The position numbers were made by a program, and so were the translations under genes. Positions 16,430 to 25,235 of a stretch of 34,412 nt of DNA are shown piece after piece. Source of the stretch: Clostridiales bacterium UBA7573 (GTDB taxonomy: Bacteria; Bacillota; Clostridia; Oscillospirales; CAG-272); NCBI GenBank assembly GCA_002477905.1, contig DLLB01000053.1:3455-37866 (forward strand), given 5' to 3'. Numbering within the stretch: the stretch's first letter is position 1; the number at the start of each line of letters is the position of its first letter. The notes under the pieces are model-generated. The model ran no database searches, was not told the DNA's origin, and worked only from the letters and a program-made list of their open reading frames with translations.

Positions 16430-17794
16430 GTGCGGATCACAATCATCGGAGGCGGAAAAGTCGGTGCCTCGCTTGCCCGAACGCTTTGTCGGGAAAAGCA
16501 TGAGATCACCATTATCGAGCAGGATGAATCCGTAGTAGAAAAACTCAGCGGCAGTATGGATGTCATTTGTTATATCGGCAACGGCGCGTCATTTGCCGTA
16601 TTGCAGGCAGTACAGATCGAAAACTGCGATCTGCTGATCGCCGTCACGGGCAGTGACGAGCTCAATCTGCTTGCATGCCTGTGCGCACACAAGCTGGGCG
16701 CCAAACACACCATCGCGCGGGTGCGCAATCCCGAATACGACCAGCAGTTATACGCGTTGAAACAGGATTTCGGGCTTTCCATGTCCATCAATCCGGAAAA
16801 AGCAACCGCAGAGGAGATTGCGCGGGTATTGCGGTTCCCCTCTGCCTCGCATGTGGAACTGTTTGCAAGCGGGCGGGTGGAATTGGTCTGCTGCCGCCTG
16901 CCGGAAAATAACCGGTTGGTCGGAGAGCGGCTCCGTGATCTGCCTCTGAAATTCGGCATCAACGTCCTGATCTGCGCGGTAGACCGCGCGGGCGAACTCA
17001 CGATCCCGGACGGCAATTTTATGCTTGCCGACGGGGACGAGCTGTATCTGACCGGCACTCCAAAGCACATTGCACAGGCGTTCCGGCGGACCGGACTGTT
17101 ACAGCATCCGGTGCGCAGTGTGATGATCGCGGGCGGCGGCAAAATCTCCTACTATCTTGCGCAGGCACTCTCCAAGCAAGGGCAGGACGTCAAGATCGTG
17201 GAAGTCGATCCGGAAGTTGCCGCACAGCTTGCCACGCAGCTAAACGACGTCGTGATCTTACAGGGGGATGCGTCCGATCACGCGGTGCTATTAGAGGAAG
17301 GGATGCGAAAGACCGACGCATTCGTTGCGCTGACCGGCATTGACGAAGCCAATATTTTAAGCGCGCTGTACGCGACGCAGAATCAGGTACCGAAAGTTAT
17401 TTCCAAAGTCAACGACGAGCATTTAAGCGCGTTGACCAAATTGCTCGGCGTGGAAGCCTTGGTTTCCCCGAAAGCCGTAACGGCGAATCAGATCGTCCGG
17501 TATGTGCGGGCGCTTGCGGCAAGTGCGGACAGCGACAGCATCTGCTCCCTGCATAAAATTTTAGACGGTCGCGCGGAAGTGGTGGAATTTGAAGCGGAGC
17601 GGGAAATCCGGAATCTGACCAACATCCCCCTCTCCAAATTGCGTTTGAAACGGAATTTGCTGATTGCTTCCTTAGTGCGGGATTCCGAGGTCATCACCCC
17701 AAGCGGAAATGACAGCATCCTGCCGGGAGATATTGTGTTGGTTGTGACGGCAGAACATCCGCTCAGCCGCCTGTCCGATATTCTGGATGTCTGA
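16430..17794 (+). CDS. trkA: Trk potassium uptake protein TrkA
   Basis: A 454-residue cytoplasmic regulatory subunit that binds NAD(H)/ATP and gates the TrkH potassium channel-like subunit. It has the full-length duplicated form: RCK-N with ITIIGGGKVGASLA at the N-terminus, RCK-C around residues 135-215, a second nucleotide-binding fold beginning MIAGGGKISYYLAQAL near 226, and a second RCK-C to the end. GTG 16430 is the start, with GGAAAGG 9 nt upstream. Acidic Glu residues follow each Gly-rich loop, as expected for NAD binding. It is followed 15 nt later by trkH, the standard pairing. Confidence 0.95.
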   Translation: MRITIIGGGKVGASLARTLCREKHEITIIEQDESVVEKLSGSMDVICYIGNGASFAVLQAVQIENCDLLIAVTGSDELNLLACLCAHKLGAKHTIARVRNPEYDQQLYALKQDFGLSMSINPEKATAEEIARVLRFPSASHVELFASGRVELVCCRLPENNRLVGERLRDLPLKFGINVLICAVDRAGELTIPDGNFMLADGDELYLTGTPKHIAQAFRRTGLLQHPVRSVMIAGGGKISYYLAQALSKQGQDVKIVEVDPEVAAQLATQLNDVVILQGDASDHAVLLEEGMRKTDAFVALTGIDEANILSALYATQNQVPKVISKVNDEHLSALTKLLGVEALVSPKAVTANQIVRYVRALAASADSDSICSLHKILDGRAEVVEFEAEREIRNLTNIPLSKLRLKRNLLIASLVRDSEVITPSGNDSILPGDIVLVVTAEHPLSRLSDILDV

Positions 17795-17809
17795 AAGCAG
17801 GAGAATCCT

Positions 17810-19282
17810 ATGAACAGACGCATGATTTTACACATTCTCGGAAAGATTCTGCTCGCGGAAGCGGCTTTGATGATTCCCGCAGCCATTGTGGGCGCAGTCT
17901 ATCAGGAAAGCGAAACATGGACTTTCTTTCCGGCAATCGGCATTTTACTTTTGCTCGGCATTCTTTTCGGGTGGCGAAAGCCGCGCAACTCGGAAATTTA
18001 CTCCAAAGACGGCTTGTTTATTGTCGCGGCGGCGTGGGTACTGCTCAGTCTCATCGGCGCGGTCCCGTTTTATCTGTGCGGAGGCTTTGCCACCGTATGG
18101 GATTGTATTTTTGAAATGGTTTCCGGACTTACCACCACCGGCGCAACGGTATTATCCGCGCCGGAAAGTCTGCCGAAATGCATTTTATTCTGGCGCAGTT
18201 TTTCCCATTGGATCGGCGGCATGGGCGTACTGGTGTTCGTGCTTGCGATCATGCCGCTCTCCGACGAGCGCGCCATGCATCTGATGCGGGCGGAGGTCCC
18301 GGGACCGACGGTCGGCAAGCTGGTTCCGAAAATGCGGGACACCGCAAAGATCCTTTACGGCGTTTACACCGTGCTGACCGTTGTACTGACGGTTTTATTG
18401 CTCTGCGGCGGGATGCCGGTTTTTGACGCGCTCTGCACGGCTTTCGGCACCGCCGGCACCGGCGGATTTGCCGTAAGAAACGCAGGCATTGCCTTTTACA
18501 ACAGCGCCTATATCGACATCGTACTGTCCGTATTTATGCTCTTATTCGGCATCAATTTCAATCTGTTCTACTTTGTGCTGATCGGCAAAGCCAAGGAATT
18601 GTGGAAAAGCGAGGAACTGCATTGGTATCTTGGCATCATTGCCTGCGCCGTTGCGGCGATCGCGGCAAGTATTTACCGGATCTACGGCAGTGTGGGCAGC
18701 TCCCTGCGCTACGCCTTCTTCCAGGTAACTTCCATCATCTCCAGTACCGGATTTGCAACCGCGGACTTCAATCTTTGGCCGCAGATCGCCCGCCATATTC
18801 TGGTACTGCTCATGTTCATCGGCGCCTGTGCCGGTTCGACCGGCGGCGGTTTAAAAGTCAGCCGGGTACTCCTGCTCGGCAAGTGCCTTTTGCAAGAAGT
18901 GCGAAAGCTCTTTCACCCGCACGCCGTTACCGTTGTGCGTCTGGAAAAAAAGGCGGTCAGTCCCGCCACCTGCCACATCACGCTGGTCTACTTTGCCATG
19001 TATATGTGCATGTTGCTCGTTTCTACGCTGCTCCTTTCGTTAGACGGGATGGATTTGACCACCAATCTGACTGCGGCGATCACCTGTATCAACAATATCG
19101 GACCTGGATTGAATCAGGTTGGTCCGATGTCCAATTTCGGCGGATACAGCGGATTTTCCAAAGTGTTGCTGTCGTTGGATATGCTGTTCGGACGGTTGGA
19201 GATCTTCCCGATGCTGGTACTGCTCTCTCCCTCCGCATGGCGGGAATGCTTCCACAAGCGGGAATTTGAAGGCAATGTCTGA
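17810..19282 (+). CDS. trkH: Trk potassium uptake transmembrane protein TrkH
   Basis: A 490-residue membrane protein that forms the potassium pathway. The four pore-loop selectivity-filter regions of the TrkH/KtrB superfamily are visible: TTTGAT (108-113), GTAGTGGF (213-220), SSTGFAT (311-317) and NNIGPGLN (428-435), with paired hydrophobic helices around each. Length and order match the family. The start follows AGGAG at the usual distance and lies 15 nt after trkA, so both are one operon. The gene ends at a bidirectional terminator shared with the converging decarboxylase-family gene. Confidence 0.95.
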   Translation: MNRRMILHILGKILLAEAALMIPAAIVGAVYQESETWTFFPAIGILLLLGILFGWRKPRNSEIYSKDGLFIVAAAWVLLSLIGAVPFYLCGGFATVWDCIFEMVSGLTTTGATVLSAPESLPKCILFWRSFSHWIGGMGVLVFVLAIMPLSDERAMHLMRAEVPGPTVGKLVPKMRDTAKILYGVYTVLTVVLTVLLLCGGMPVFDALCTAFGTAGTGGFAVRNAGIAFYNSAYIDIVLSVFMLLFGINFNLFYFVLIGKAKELWKSEELHWYLGIIACAVAAIAASIYRIYGSVGSSLRYAFFQVTSIISSTGFATADFNLWPQIARHILVLLMFIGACAGSTGGGLKVSRVLLLGKCLLQEVRKLFHPHAVTVVRLEKKAVSPATCHITLVYFAMYMCMLLVSTLLLSLDGMDLTTNLTAAITCINNIGPGLNQVGPMSNFGGYSGFSKVLLSLDMLFGRLEIFPMLVLLSPSAWRECFHKREFEGNV

Positions 19283-19297
19283 TAAATCCAGAAAGCT

Positions 19298-19346
19298 AAA
19301 AAATGCGCTCTCTGCTCCGAAAAACGGAACAGAGAGCGCATTTTTT
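19298..19346. terminator. Bidirectional intrinsic terminator
   Basis: A 17-bp stem, AAAAAATGCGCTCTCTG (19298-19314) with its complement (19330-19346), with a loop that itself contains TCCG/CGGA. A-runs and T-runs flank both sides, so it can end trkH transcription on plus and the SCIFF/decarboxylase operon on minus. Confidence 0.9.
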
Positions 19347-19350
19347 AAAA

Positions 19351-20706
19351 TCAAGCTTCTGCGTTTTTTTTCACCACGCAAACCTGCGTCATCCCGTAAT
19401 GTGTCAGCAAAGCGGCGCTTTGCGCGTCAATTCGCTCCCCCGGTACCACAATAGGAATCGCAGGCGGGCAGCTGACCGTCGGCGCGGCGCAGATCCTGCC
19501 GATGGATTCTGCCACCGCGATCTGCTCGCTCGGTGCGAAAATCGCCTCGCGCACCGTCATTTCCCGTGGCGGCAATCGCGGGGAAAACGCAAACGGGAGC
19601 GGTTCTTGCGCGCATAGATCTTCATTTTGCTCCATCGCGGCAAGCAGACGTACAAAATCCGTTTCCGTCGTTTTTACGGACGGCATCAACGTCAGGTATT
19701 CCGCGTCCGCATATTCACATTCGATGCCGCAAAGCCGCAAGCGGCTGGCGAGGAGATCCCCTGCGCACCGCACCGTAATTTTCATCGGCTCGGTATCCAA
19801 GACCTCCCATCCCTTTGTGCGAAGCGTTTGCTTCACCCGATCTACCCGTGCGGCAGACGCGGCAAGCTCCCGCCGAAAATCCATGGCAAGATAGCGGTTG
19901 CACAGATCCAGCGACGCAAGGATCAAATAAGACGGACTGGTGGAGCCGAACATTGCCATTGCCCGCTTGGCACCGTCCGCAAATGCCTGCGGTGCCCTTC
20001 GGCTGATTTGCAGATACGCGCCGCCGGTCAGAACCGGAAGCGTTTTATGTGCGCTGTCGCAGCAAAGATCCGCGCCCTGATCCATCGGATGAAAGCTCTG
20101 CTTCAAAAAATGCAGATATGCGCCGTGTGCGTTATCCACGCAAAGAATGACGCCATAACGGTGGCAGACCTGCGCAATTTCCGCAAGCGGCAACCTGTCT
20201 CCAAGATAATCCGGTGTGGTAAGATACACCGCTACCGGCAGATATTCCGCGTTTGCCAACGCGTGTTCCACCTGCTCTGCGGTAATCCGGCAACTGCACA
20301 CGGAGGTGCTTTTTTCGGGAAGGAGCCATGTCACGTCCAAATCCGTCATAGCAAGCGCAAATGAAAAGGTTTTGTGCGCATTACGCCCCGCAAGGAGATA
20401 ATTGCGCCGCCCTTTTGGCGGTTTTCCCGCCGCGGTCGCGCACAAAAACAGCATGGCACGAATACACTGACTGGACCCCTCGGTAGAATACAGCGTTTTC
20501 GCCGTACCGAACAGCGCGGCGGCGTTTTGTTCGCTTTCTCCGATGATCCCGTCTGCCACAAAAAGCGCATCCGCGCCGGCAATTTCCGTAATATCAAACG
20601 GTTCGCATCCCAAGATCGGAGTGCCTTTATGCCCCGGCATATGCATCCGGACGCCGGATTTCTCTGCGTAAGCGCGGACAAAATCCGCAATCGGCGTTTG
20701 CATCAT
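19351..20706 (-). CDS. Orn/Lys/Arg decarboxylase-family PLP enzyme
   Basis: A 451-residue fold-type I pyridoxal-phosphate enzyme of the group containing lysine, ornithine and arginine decarboxylases of Gram-positive bacteria. Visible are the N-terminal HMPGHKG motif (22-28), STEGSSQ (phosphate binding, 74-80), VDNAHGAY (190-197, the Asp pairs with the PLP ring) and SAHKTLPVLTGG (Lys221, Schiff base). It lacks the wing domain of the large inducible enzymes and is close to the short 'speA-like' type. The specific amino acid cannot be read from sequence. The start overlaps the SCIFF-maturase stop as ATGA, so it is translationally coupled. A second ATG follows immediately. The ribosome site is weak, consistent with re-initiation. 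Confidence 0.88.
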   Translation of the reverse strand: MMQTPIADFVRAYAEKSGVRMHMPGHKGTPILGCEPFDITEIAGADALFVADGIIGESEQNAAALFGTAKTLYSTEGSSQCIRAMLFLCATAAGKPPKGRRNYLLAGRNAHKTFSFALAMTDLDVTWLLPEKSTSVCSCRITAEQVEHALANAEYLPVAVYLTTPDYLGDRLPLAEIAQVCHRYGVILCVDNAHGAYLHFLKQSFHPMDQGADLCCDSAHKTLPVLTGGAYLQISRRAPQAFADGAKRAMAMFGSTSPSYLILASLDLCNRYLAMDFRRELAASAARVDRVKQTLRTKGWEVLDTEPMKITVRCAGDLLASRLRLCGIECEYADAEYLTLMPSVKTTETDFVRLLAAMEQNEDLCAQEPLPFAFSPRLPPREMTVREAIFAPSEQIAVAESIGRICAAPTVSCPPAIPIVVPGERIDAQSAALLTHYGMTQVCVVKKNAEA

Positions 20707-22106
20707 GCTTTACCGTCTGCGTTCTGCGCGTCTGTCTGTTTTGCCGCCTGAATCATAATCGCACATTCCATCCGTTTTTTGAACAGCTCGCACCCCGGCT
20801 GATAAATGCCGCGGATACTGCCGGAGGCATGGAATGCATTTGCCGCGCATCCGCCGGAACAATAGAGTTTCGCCCAGCAATCCGCACATTCCGGTCTGGC
20901 ATACGCGTTGCATGCGCGGAATTCTTCCCGCAAAGCATCGTTATCCACACCGTGGAACACATCGCCCAACCGGTAAGACGCTTCCCCGACAAACTGATGG
21001 CAGGGGTACAGATCGCCCCACGGCGTAACCGCCATATACTCCGTCCCGCTTCCGCAACCGGAAATGCGTTTATACACACACGGACCTTCCGTCAGGTCGA
21101 TCATGTAATGATAGAACGTGAACCCGTTGCCGGCACGCTCCCGCCGCAGCATTTCTTTCGCAAGAATCTCATACTGCGCTTTCACGATCTCTATATCCGC
21201 CGGCGTCAGTGCCATCGGATCATCCGGCGCACAAACCACCGGCTCCATGCTGAGCTGTGTGAAGCCGAGATCCGCCATATGAAACACGTCGTTTGTAAAA
21301 TCCGGATTGCGGTGCGTAAAGGTTCCACGCATGTAATACCCTTTTCCGCCGCGGCTTTTCACCAGTTTCTGAAATTTCGGCACAATGGTGTCATAACTGC
21401 CTTTTCCCGCATAGTCCTTGCGCGTGGCGTCGTGAATTTCCTTACGCCCGTCCAGACTCAGCACCACATTGTGCATTTCCCGATTTGCGAATTCGATGAC
21501 CTCATCGTCAAGCAGCATCCCGTTTGTGGTCAGCGTAAACCGGAAATTTTTGCCGTGCGCTTTCTCCACGGACCGTGCATACGCCACGATCTGTTTCACC
21601 ACGTCCCAATTCATCAGCGGCTCGCCGCCAAAGAAATCCACCTCCAGATTGTGCCGGGTTCCGGAGTTTTCGATTAAGAAATCAATAGCACGTTTGCCTA
21701 CCGAGAACGGCATCAGCGCACGCTCCCCATGATATTTTCCCTGGCTTGCAAAGCAATAGGAGCAATTTAGATTGCAGGTATGCGCAACATGCAGGCAAAG
21801 CGCTTTCACCACATTCCCCGCGCGTTTTTTCAAGATCGGCGCCATTTCTGCATAGTGATCTTCGGTAAACAGTTTTCCCTTGGCACGCAAAGCCTCGATG
21901 TCATCCGCGCAAAGCTCCAGATCTTCCTTTGTGACATCCGGACGATCCTGATATTTGGCGCAAAGCGCCTCCACAATTTTCTCACGGGCGTCGCCTGCCG
22001 CATACCGCGCGATCATCTCGTATGCCACTTCATCCACCACATGCACCGAGCCGGAACAGGTATCCAGCACAAGATTGTATCCGTTCAACTGATACTGATG
22101 TACCAT
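20703..22106 (-). CDS. scfB: Radical-SAM thioether-forming SCIFF peptide maturase
   Basis: A 467-residue radical S-adenosylmethionine enzyme that installs Cys-to-alpha-carbon thioether bridges in the SCIFF peptide. An N-terminal peptide-recognition-like domain (about 1-95) precedes the CxxxCxxC cluster motif (Cys111, Cys115, Cys118 in HTCNLNCSYCFA). The SAM-binding barrel follows (FFGGEPLMNWDVV, LTTNGMLL, VVLSLDGRKE). A C-terminal SPASM domain with many cysteines is seen in SGCGSG, YPCHQF, CADCWAKLYCSGGC and GCELF, for auxiliary 4Fe-4S clusters. AGGAGG precedes the ATG. The SCIFF precursor lies 73 nt upstream, behind an attenuating hairpin. Assignment rests on length, motif order and the neighbouring substrate gene. 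Confidence 0.95.
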   Translation of the reverse strand: MVHQYQLNGYNLVLDTCSGSVHVVDEVAYEMIARYAAGDAREKIVEALCAKYQDRPDVTKEDLELCADDIEALRAKGKLFTEDHYAEMAPILKKRAGNVVKALCLHVAHTCNLNCSYCFASQGKYHGERALMPFSVGKRAIDFLIENSGTRHNLEVDFFGGEPLMNWDVVKQIVAYARSVEKAHGKNFRFTLTTNGMLLDDEVIEFANREMHNVVLSLDGRKEIHDATRKDYAGKGSYDTIVPKFQKLVKSRGGKGYYMRGTFTHRNPDFTNDVFHMADLGFTQLSMEPVVCAPDDPMALTPADIEIVKAQYEILAKEMLRRERAGNGFTFYHYMIDLTEGPCVYKRISGCGSGTEYMAVTPWGDLYPCHQFVGEASYRLGDVFHGVDNDALREEFRACNAYARPECADCWAKLYCSGGCAANAFHASGSIRGIYQPGCELFKKRMECAIMIQAAKQTDAQNADGKA

Positions 22107-22126
22107 TTTATCCTCCTATGACAGGA

Positions 22127-22156
22127 AAAGTGCCGCCCGATCCAGACGGCACTTTT
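22127..22156 (-). terminator. Hairpin between SCIFF peptide and maturase genes
   Basis: A 10-bp stem AAAAGTGCCG/CGGCACTTTT with an 10-base loop. On the minus strand it ends in TTTT, so it can act as a partial terminator. It would leave more peptide mRNA than maturase mRNA, as is useful when one enzyme serves a peptide substrate. Confidence 0.75.
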
Positions 22157-22179
22157 TCTGTGCGTTTTTTGTAAATCGC

Positions 22180-22338
22180 TTACTGCTTATCCGCAGCCTG
22201 CACATTTTCGCAGGTCTGATTTGCAACGCCGCAGCTGGTTTTGCAAGCGGACTGGCAGGAGGTCTGGCATTCGCCGCAACCACCGTTTACTGCGCTTTTG
22301 CAGAGATCTTTGGTTTCCAAAGTCTGAATTCTTTTCAT
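22180..22338 (-). CDS. scfA: SCIFF ribosomally made peptide precursor (six-cysteines-in-forty-five family)
   Basis: A 52-residue peptide beginning MKRIQTLETKDLCKSA, with the strongly conserved SCIFF core GGCGECQTSCQSACKTSCG (residues 19-37). It has seven cysteines: Cys13, 21, 24, 28, 32, 36 and 43. In characterised relatives the maturase joins a core Cys sulfur to a Thr or other alpha carbon. The peptide's biological function is still not established; it is near-universal in Clostridia. The start is taken as ATG 22338 to match the usual MK start; an ATG directly before it (22341) is equally near the GGAG site, and a longer frame to 22377 crosses the promoter leader. A perfect promoter lies just upstream. 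Confidence 0.94.
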   Translation of the reverse strand: MKRIQTLETKDLCKSAVNGGCGECQTSCQSACKTSCGVANQTCENVQAADKQ

Positions 22339-22382
22339 CATGCATTTCTCCATTCCGTTATCGGATAAAATTTTCAATTCTT

Positions 22383-22411
22383 ATTATAGCACATTTTCTG
22401 CGGAATGTCAA
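22383..22411 (-). promoter_or_regulatory. Consensus sigma-A promoter of the SCIFF operon
   Basis: On the minus strand, TTGACA (22411-22406), 17 bp, TATAAT (22388-22383), with an extended -10 (TGTGC). A perfect match implies strong constitutive expression, typical for scfA. Confidence 0.9.
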
Positions 22412-22491
22412 CTCTTGTCCCGAATTTTTTCCACGCGATCGCATTCGTCCAAAAAAGTTCCTTTTTGACATGCTTATGCTCCTTTCCGCCA

Positions 22492-22520
22492 TGGTAATTT
22501 TACGCAGAGTGCCGTACAAT
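22492..22520 (+). promoter_or_regulatory. Possible promoter of the GH27 gene
   Basis: A TACAAT -10 (22515-22520) with a poor -35 (TGGTAA, 22492-22497) at 17 bp. The weak -35 would suit an activator-dependent promoter. A TTGACA at 22456 has no -10 at a suitable distance. Confidence 0.4.
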
Positions 22521-22572
22521 AGAATCACAGGCATACACTTTCAAAATCATAAACATCCAAAGGAGAACCGTT

Positions 22573-23763
22573 ATGATCAAGAACACCCCCGCCATGGGTT
22601 GGAACTCATGGAACACCTTTGCGGCGCATATCAATGAGGAACTGATTTTACAATCCGCAGAAACCATGGTAAAAAGCGGGCTGAAAGACGCCGGGTACGA
22701 ATATGTCGTCATCGACGACTGCTGGAGTCTGAAAGAACGTGACAAAAATGGCAGGCTGGTTGCCGATCCGGAAAAATTCCCGCATGGTATGCGGTATCTT
22801 GCCGACCAGATTCACGCGATGGGACTGAAATTCGGCATGTATTCCTGCGCCGGTACCGTCACCTGCGCCGGCTATCCCGCAAGCTATGAGCACGAATTCA
22901 CAGACGCCAGAACCTTTGCGGATTTCGGCGTAGACTATCTGAAATATGACTATTGCTTCCGCTCCATCGCAACCCCCGGCCATCTGTTGTACAAACGCAT
23001 GGGAATCGCGCTTGCCAACTGCGGCAGAGACATCCTGTTCAGCAACTGCTCCTGGGGCGCGGATGATACCCGCGTATGGATCCAGGAAACCGGCGCGAAC
23101 AGCTTCCGTTCCACCGGCGATATTTTCGATTCGTGGAAATCCATCAAAGGCATCGCACAATCTCAGCTTCGGTTGCAGGAATACAACGGTGTGGGATGTT
23201 TCAATGATATGGATATGCTGGTGTGCGGTATGAAAGGCGAGGGACATGTCGGCGACGGCGGTTGCACGCCGGAGGAATACTTCACGCATTTCGCGCTGTG
23301 GTGCTTCTGCTCCTCGCCGCTCATGATCGGTTGTGACATCCGGAATATGGACGATGCCACACACGCACTTTTGACCAATCCCGATCTCATCCGCATCAAT
23401 CAAGACAAAAAGGCATCGCATCCGTTCTTCTTAAACGGCGGTTATATGCCGAAAAATCCAGCCCCCTCTGCGGCAAATCCCTATTATTACGCAAGCTATC
23501 CGATCGACACGCCGATTATGGCGAAGTTCCTCGACGACGGAAAAATCGCCATTATGGCAGTCAATTTCTCAGACGGACCGACCTCCCAATGGACCACTTC
23601 GTTCAATACGGAATCGGTCGGCGTACCGGAATCCTGCGGCAAAACCCTGCGGATGCGGGATATTGCAAGCGACGAAGTCACGGTGGTGAAAAACGGCTGG
23701 CGCGCATTTAACATTGAACCGCACGCCTCCCGCGTGTTCCTGTGCGACGTGGTTGACGCCTGA
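22573..23763 (+). CDS. Glycoside hydrolase family 27 (alpha-galactosidase-like)
   Basis: A 396-residue retaining glycosidase with no signal peptide, so it likely acts on imported oligosaccharides. The GH27 landmarks are clear: MGWNSWN at the start, YVVIDDCW (44-51), the nucleophile Asp126 in YLKYDYC, and the acid/base Asp183 in RSTGDIFDSW. A short C-terminal beta domain follows. Alpha-galactosidase is most likely; some GH27 members are beta-L-arabinopyranosidases or isomaltodextranases, which the sequence alone does not exclude. AAAGGAG precedes the ATG. Its stop overlaps the start of the next small gene (TGATG). Beta-galactosidase and other sugar genes lie within a few kilobases. Confidence 0.92.
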   Translation: MIKNTPAMGWNSWNTFAAHINEELILQSAETMVKSGLKDAGYEYVVIDDCWSLKERDKNGRLVADPEKFPHGMRYLADQIHAMGLKFGMYSCAGTVTCAGYPASYEHEFTDARTFADFGVDYLKYDYCFRSIATPGHLLYKRMGIALANCGRDILFSNCSWGADDTRVWIQETGANSFRSTGDIFDSWKSIKGIAQSQLRLQEYNGVGCFNDMDMLVCGMKGEGHVGDGGCTPEEYFTHFALWCFCSSPLMIGCDIRNMDDATHALLTNPDLIRINQDKKASHPFFLNGGYMPKNPAPSAANPYYYASYPIDTPIMAKFLDDGKIAIMAVNFSDGPTSQWTTSFNTESVGVPESCGKTLRMRDIASDEVTVVKNGWRAFNIEPHASRVFLCDVVDA

Positions 23764-23975
23764 TGTCCGTTTGTATCCAATGCGGACGCGAGATCATTCC
23801 GCTTGATATTGCCTACACCAAGAAGCTCCTCGGCAGGGGCGTGGAAGAATACACCTGCACCGAATGTCTGCGGGTTGCTTTCGGTTTTTCCGAAGCACAA
23901 ATGCAAGCCCTTGCCGACCGTTGGCGGGCAGCCGGTTGCACGTTATTTCCGAGGGAAACCGAATCCCCCGCATAA
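23763..23975 (+). CDS. Small Cys-pair (zinc-ribbon-like) protein of unknown function
   Basis: A 70-residue protein with CIQCGRE (Cys4, Cys7) and CTECLR (Cys32, Cys35), a spacing that fits a single zinc ribbon, then an amphipathic helix (FSEAQMQALADRWRAAGC). Its ATG overlaps the GH27 stop by one base, so translation is coupled, and the codon choice matches its neighbours. No specific family is recognised. It could be a zinc-binding accessory or a small regulator. The reading frame is supported by the overlap and the paired cysteines rather than by a separate ribosome site. Confidence 0.75.
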   Translation: MSVCIQCGREIIPLDIAYTKKLLGRGVEEYTCTECLRVAFGFSEAQMQALADRWRAAGCTLFPRETESPA

Positions 23976-24062
23976 GGAGCACACGCCTCTCGTGCAACAC
24001 ACCGGTTCGAAATTCCAAATAATATGCGGTTACAATCTGCGAAAACCGCTGAACTTCATGCA

Positions 24063-24098
24063 AAAGCACCGCCGAAGGAGTTCCTTCGGCGGTGCTTT
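24063..24098. terminator. Bidirectional intrinsic terminator
   Basis: A near-perfect stem, AAAGCACCGCCGAAGG with its complement, around a 4-base loop. It is T-rich on one side and A-rich on the other, placed between the converging GH27 operon and the lipoprotein operon. The rest of 23976-24121 shows no gene. Confidence 0.9.
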
Positions 24099-24121
24099 GT
24101 ATTTTGAGAATCCTTTCCGGA

Positions 24122-25153
24122 TTACTGAAACAGATACATCTGATCCGCAAAGACTTTCGGCATCGGGAACGCGCCGTCGTTGCAATCCCATACATTTGCA
24201 AAATCAAGCAGGGAGCATGCAGTCTTGGCGCTGTCGCCGTGCAAATCCGCTCTTTTCACCGTGGTCACTTTGAAATTTGCGGAGTTAGCGTTGACGGAAA
24301 GCGTGCCGCCCTCCGGCAGAACTACATACAAGCCTTCTGCGGTACTGGTCCCTGCAGTCCACTGTACAACCATGCCGCTTCCCATCGACATCACGCAGTT
24401 TTTGACTTTCAGCGGTGCGGCGCCTGCGGTGAGCGCACCGACGCGGGCACCGGAGATGGAGCCGACGATCAGGCAATCTTCCATGATCGTTTCTCCGCAA
24501 TAGCCGGCGACCGTACCGATATTATAAATTTTCGGAGCAGAAATGTTGGCGTTGATCACACAGCTGGAAACCGTAATCCTTCCCGTGCCGCAGATCGTGC
24601 CGCCGCCGATTACATTTTCCGCAGTTTGGAAATCCGTCTCTGCCGTGATGTGTAACGCGGACTGATAGAAAAATACATTCTTTACCGTAGCGCCCCATGC
24701 GCTGTGAATAAAACCAAACGTATCGTTCTTGCCTTTTACGGTAGTTTGAATCAGCAATCCTTCAATGGCGTAACCCGCGCCGTCGAAAATCCCTTTGAAT
24801 TTGGTATTGGAGTTTCCGATCATCGTCCATACATAAGCATCCTCCGCCGTATCCCAACCGGCTTTGGACGTGTCGTTGAGCTGAATATTCGCTGTCAGAC
24901 GAATCACTTTTCCCTCATAATCATTGGTTTGCGTTTTTTTGGCAAACTCCTTGAGTTCCTCCGCCGTGCCAATGGTGATCGGATCTTCCTCTGTCCCTTT
25001 CGGCTCTTTCGGAACGGTAATACCCTTCGGCGGTTTGGTCGTGGTCGTTGCGGTTGGGGTAGTCTCTGCCGGCGTATCGCCGCAGGCGATCAGCGTCGCC
25101 GTACTGAAGATCATCAGCGCGGCAAGCAGAAACGTTAAAATACGTTTTTTCAT
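24122..25153 (-). CDS. Surface lipoprotein with GLUG/beta-helix-like repeats (paralogue B)
   Basis: A 343-residue lipoprotein. The signal peptide (MKKRILTFLLAALMIFSTAT) ends in LIACG, giving a lipidated Cys24. A Thr/Pro linker follows (TTPTATTTTKPPKG), then a domain starting EEDPITIGTAEELKEFAKK, typical of right-handed beta-helix 'GLUG' surface proteins. Later strands (AGYAIEGLLIQ, ATVKNVFFYQSALHI, VSSCVINANISA, NCVMSMG) repeat with roughly 20-25-residue spacing. The ATG at 25153 is chosen since GGAGGAA lies upstream; the longer frame to 25381 runs into the preceding gene. It is a paralogue of the upstream gene, probably in one operon (82-nt gap). The ligand is unknown; adhesion or carbohydrate binding is possible. 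Confidence 0.85.
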   Translation of the reverse strand: MKKRILTFLLAALMIFSTATLIACGDTPAETTPTATTTTKPPKGITVPKEPKGTEEDPITIGTAEELKEFAKKTQTNDYEGKVIRLTANIQLNDTSKAGWDTAEDAYVWTMIGNSNTKFKGIFDGAGYAIEGLLIQTTVKGKNDTFGFIHSAWGATVKNVFFYQSALHITAETDFQTAENVIGGGTICGTGRITVSSCVINANISAPKIYNIGTVAGYCGETIMEDCLIVGSISGARVGALTAGAAPLKVKNCVMSMGSGMVVQWTAGTSTAEGLYVVLPEGGTLSVNANSANFKVTTVKRADLHGDSAKTACSLLDFANVWDCNDGAFPMPKVFADQMYLFQ

Positions 25154-25235
25154 TATAAATTCCTCCGGTTCTTTCAAACGAAAAGGCAAACAGATCGTAT
25201 GGCTGGCTACCTTTCGCACGAAAATGTGTCTTTCA

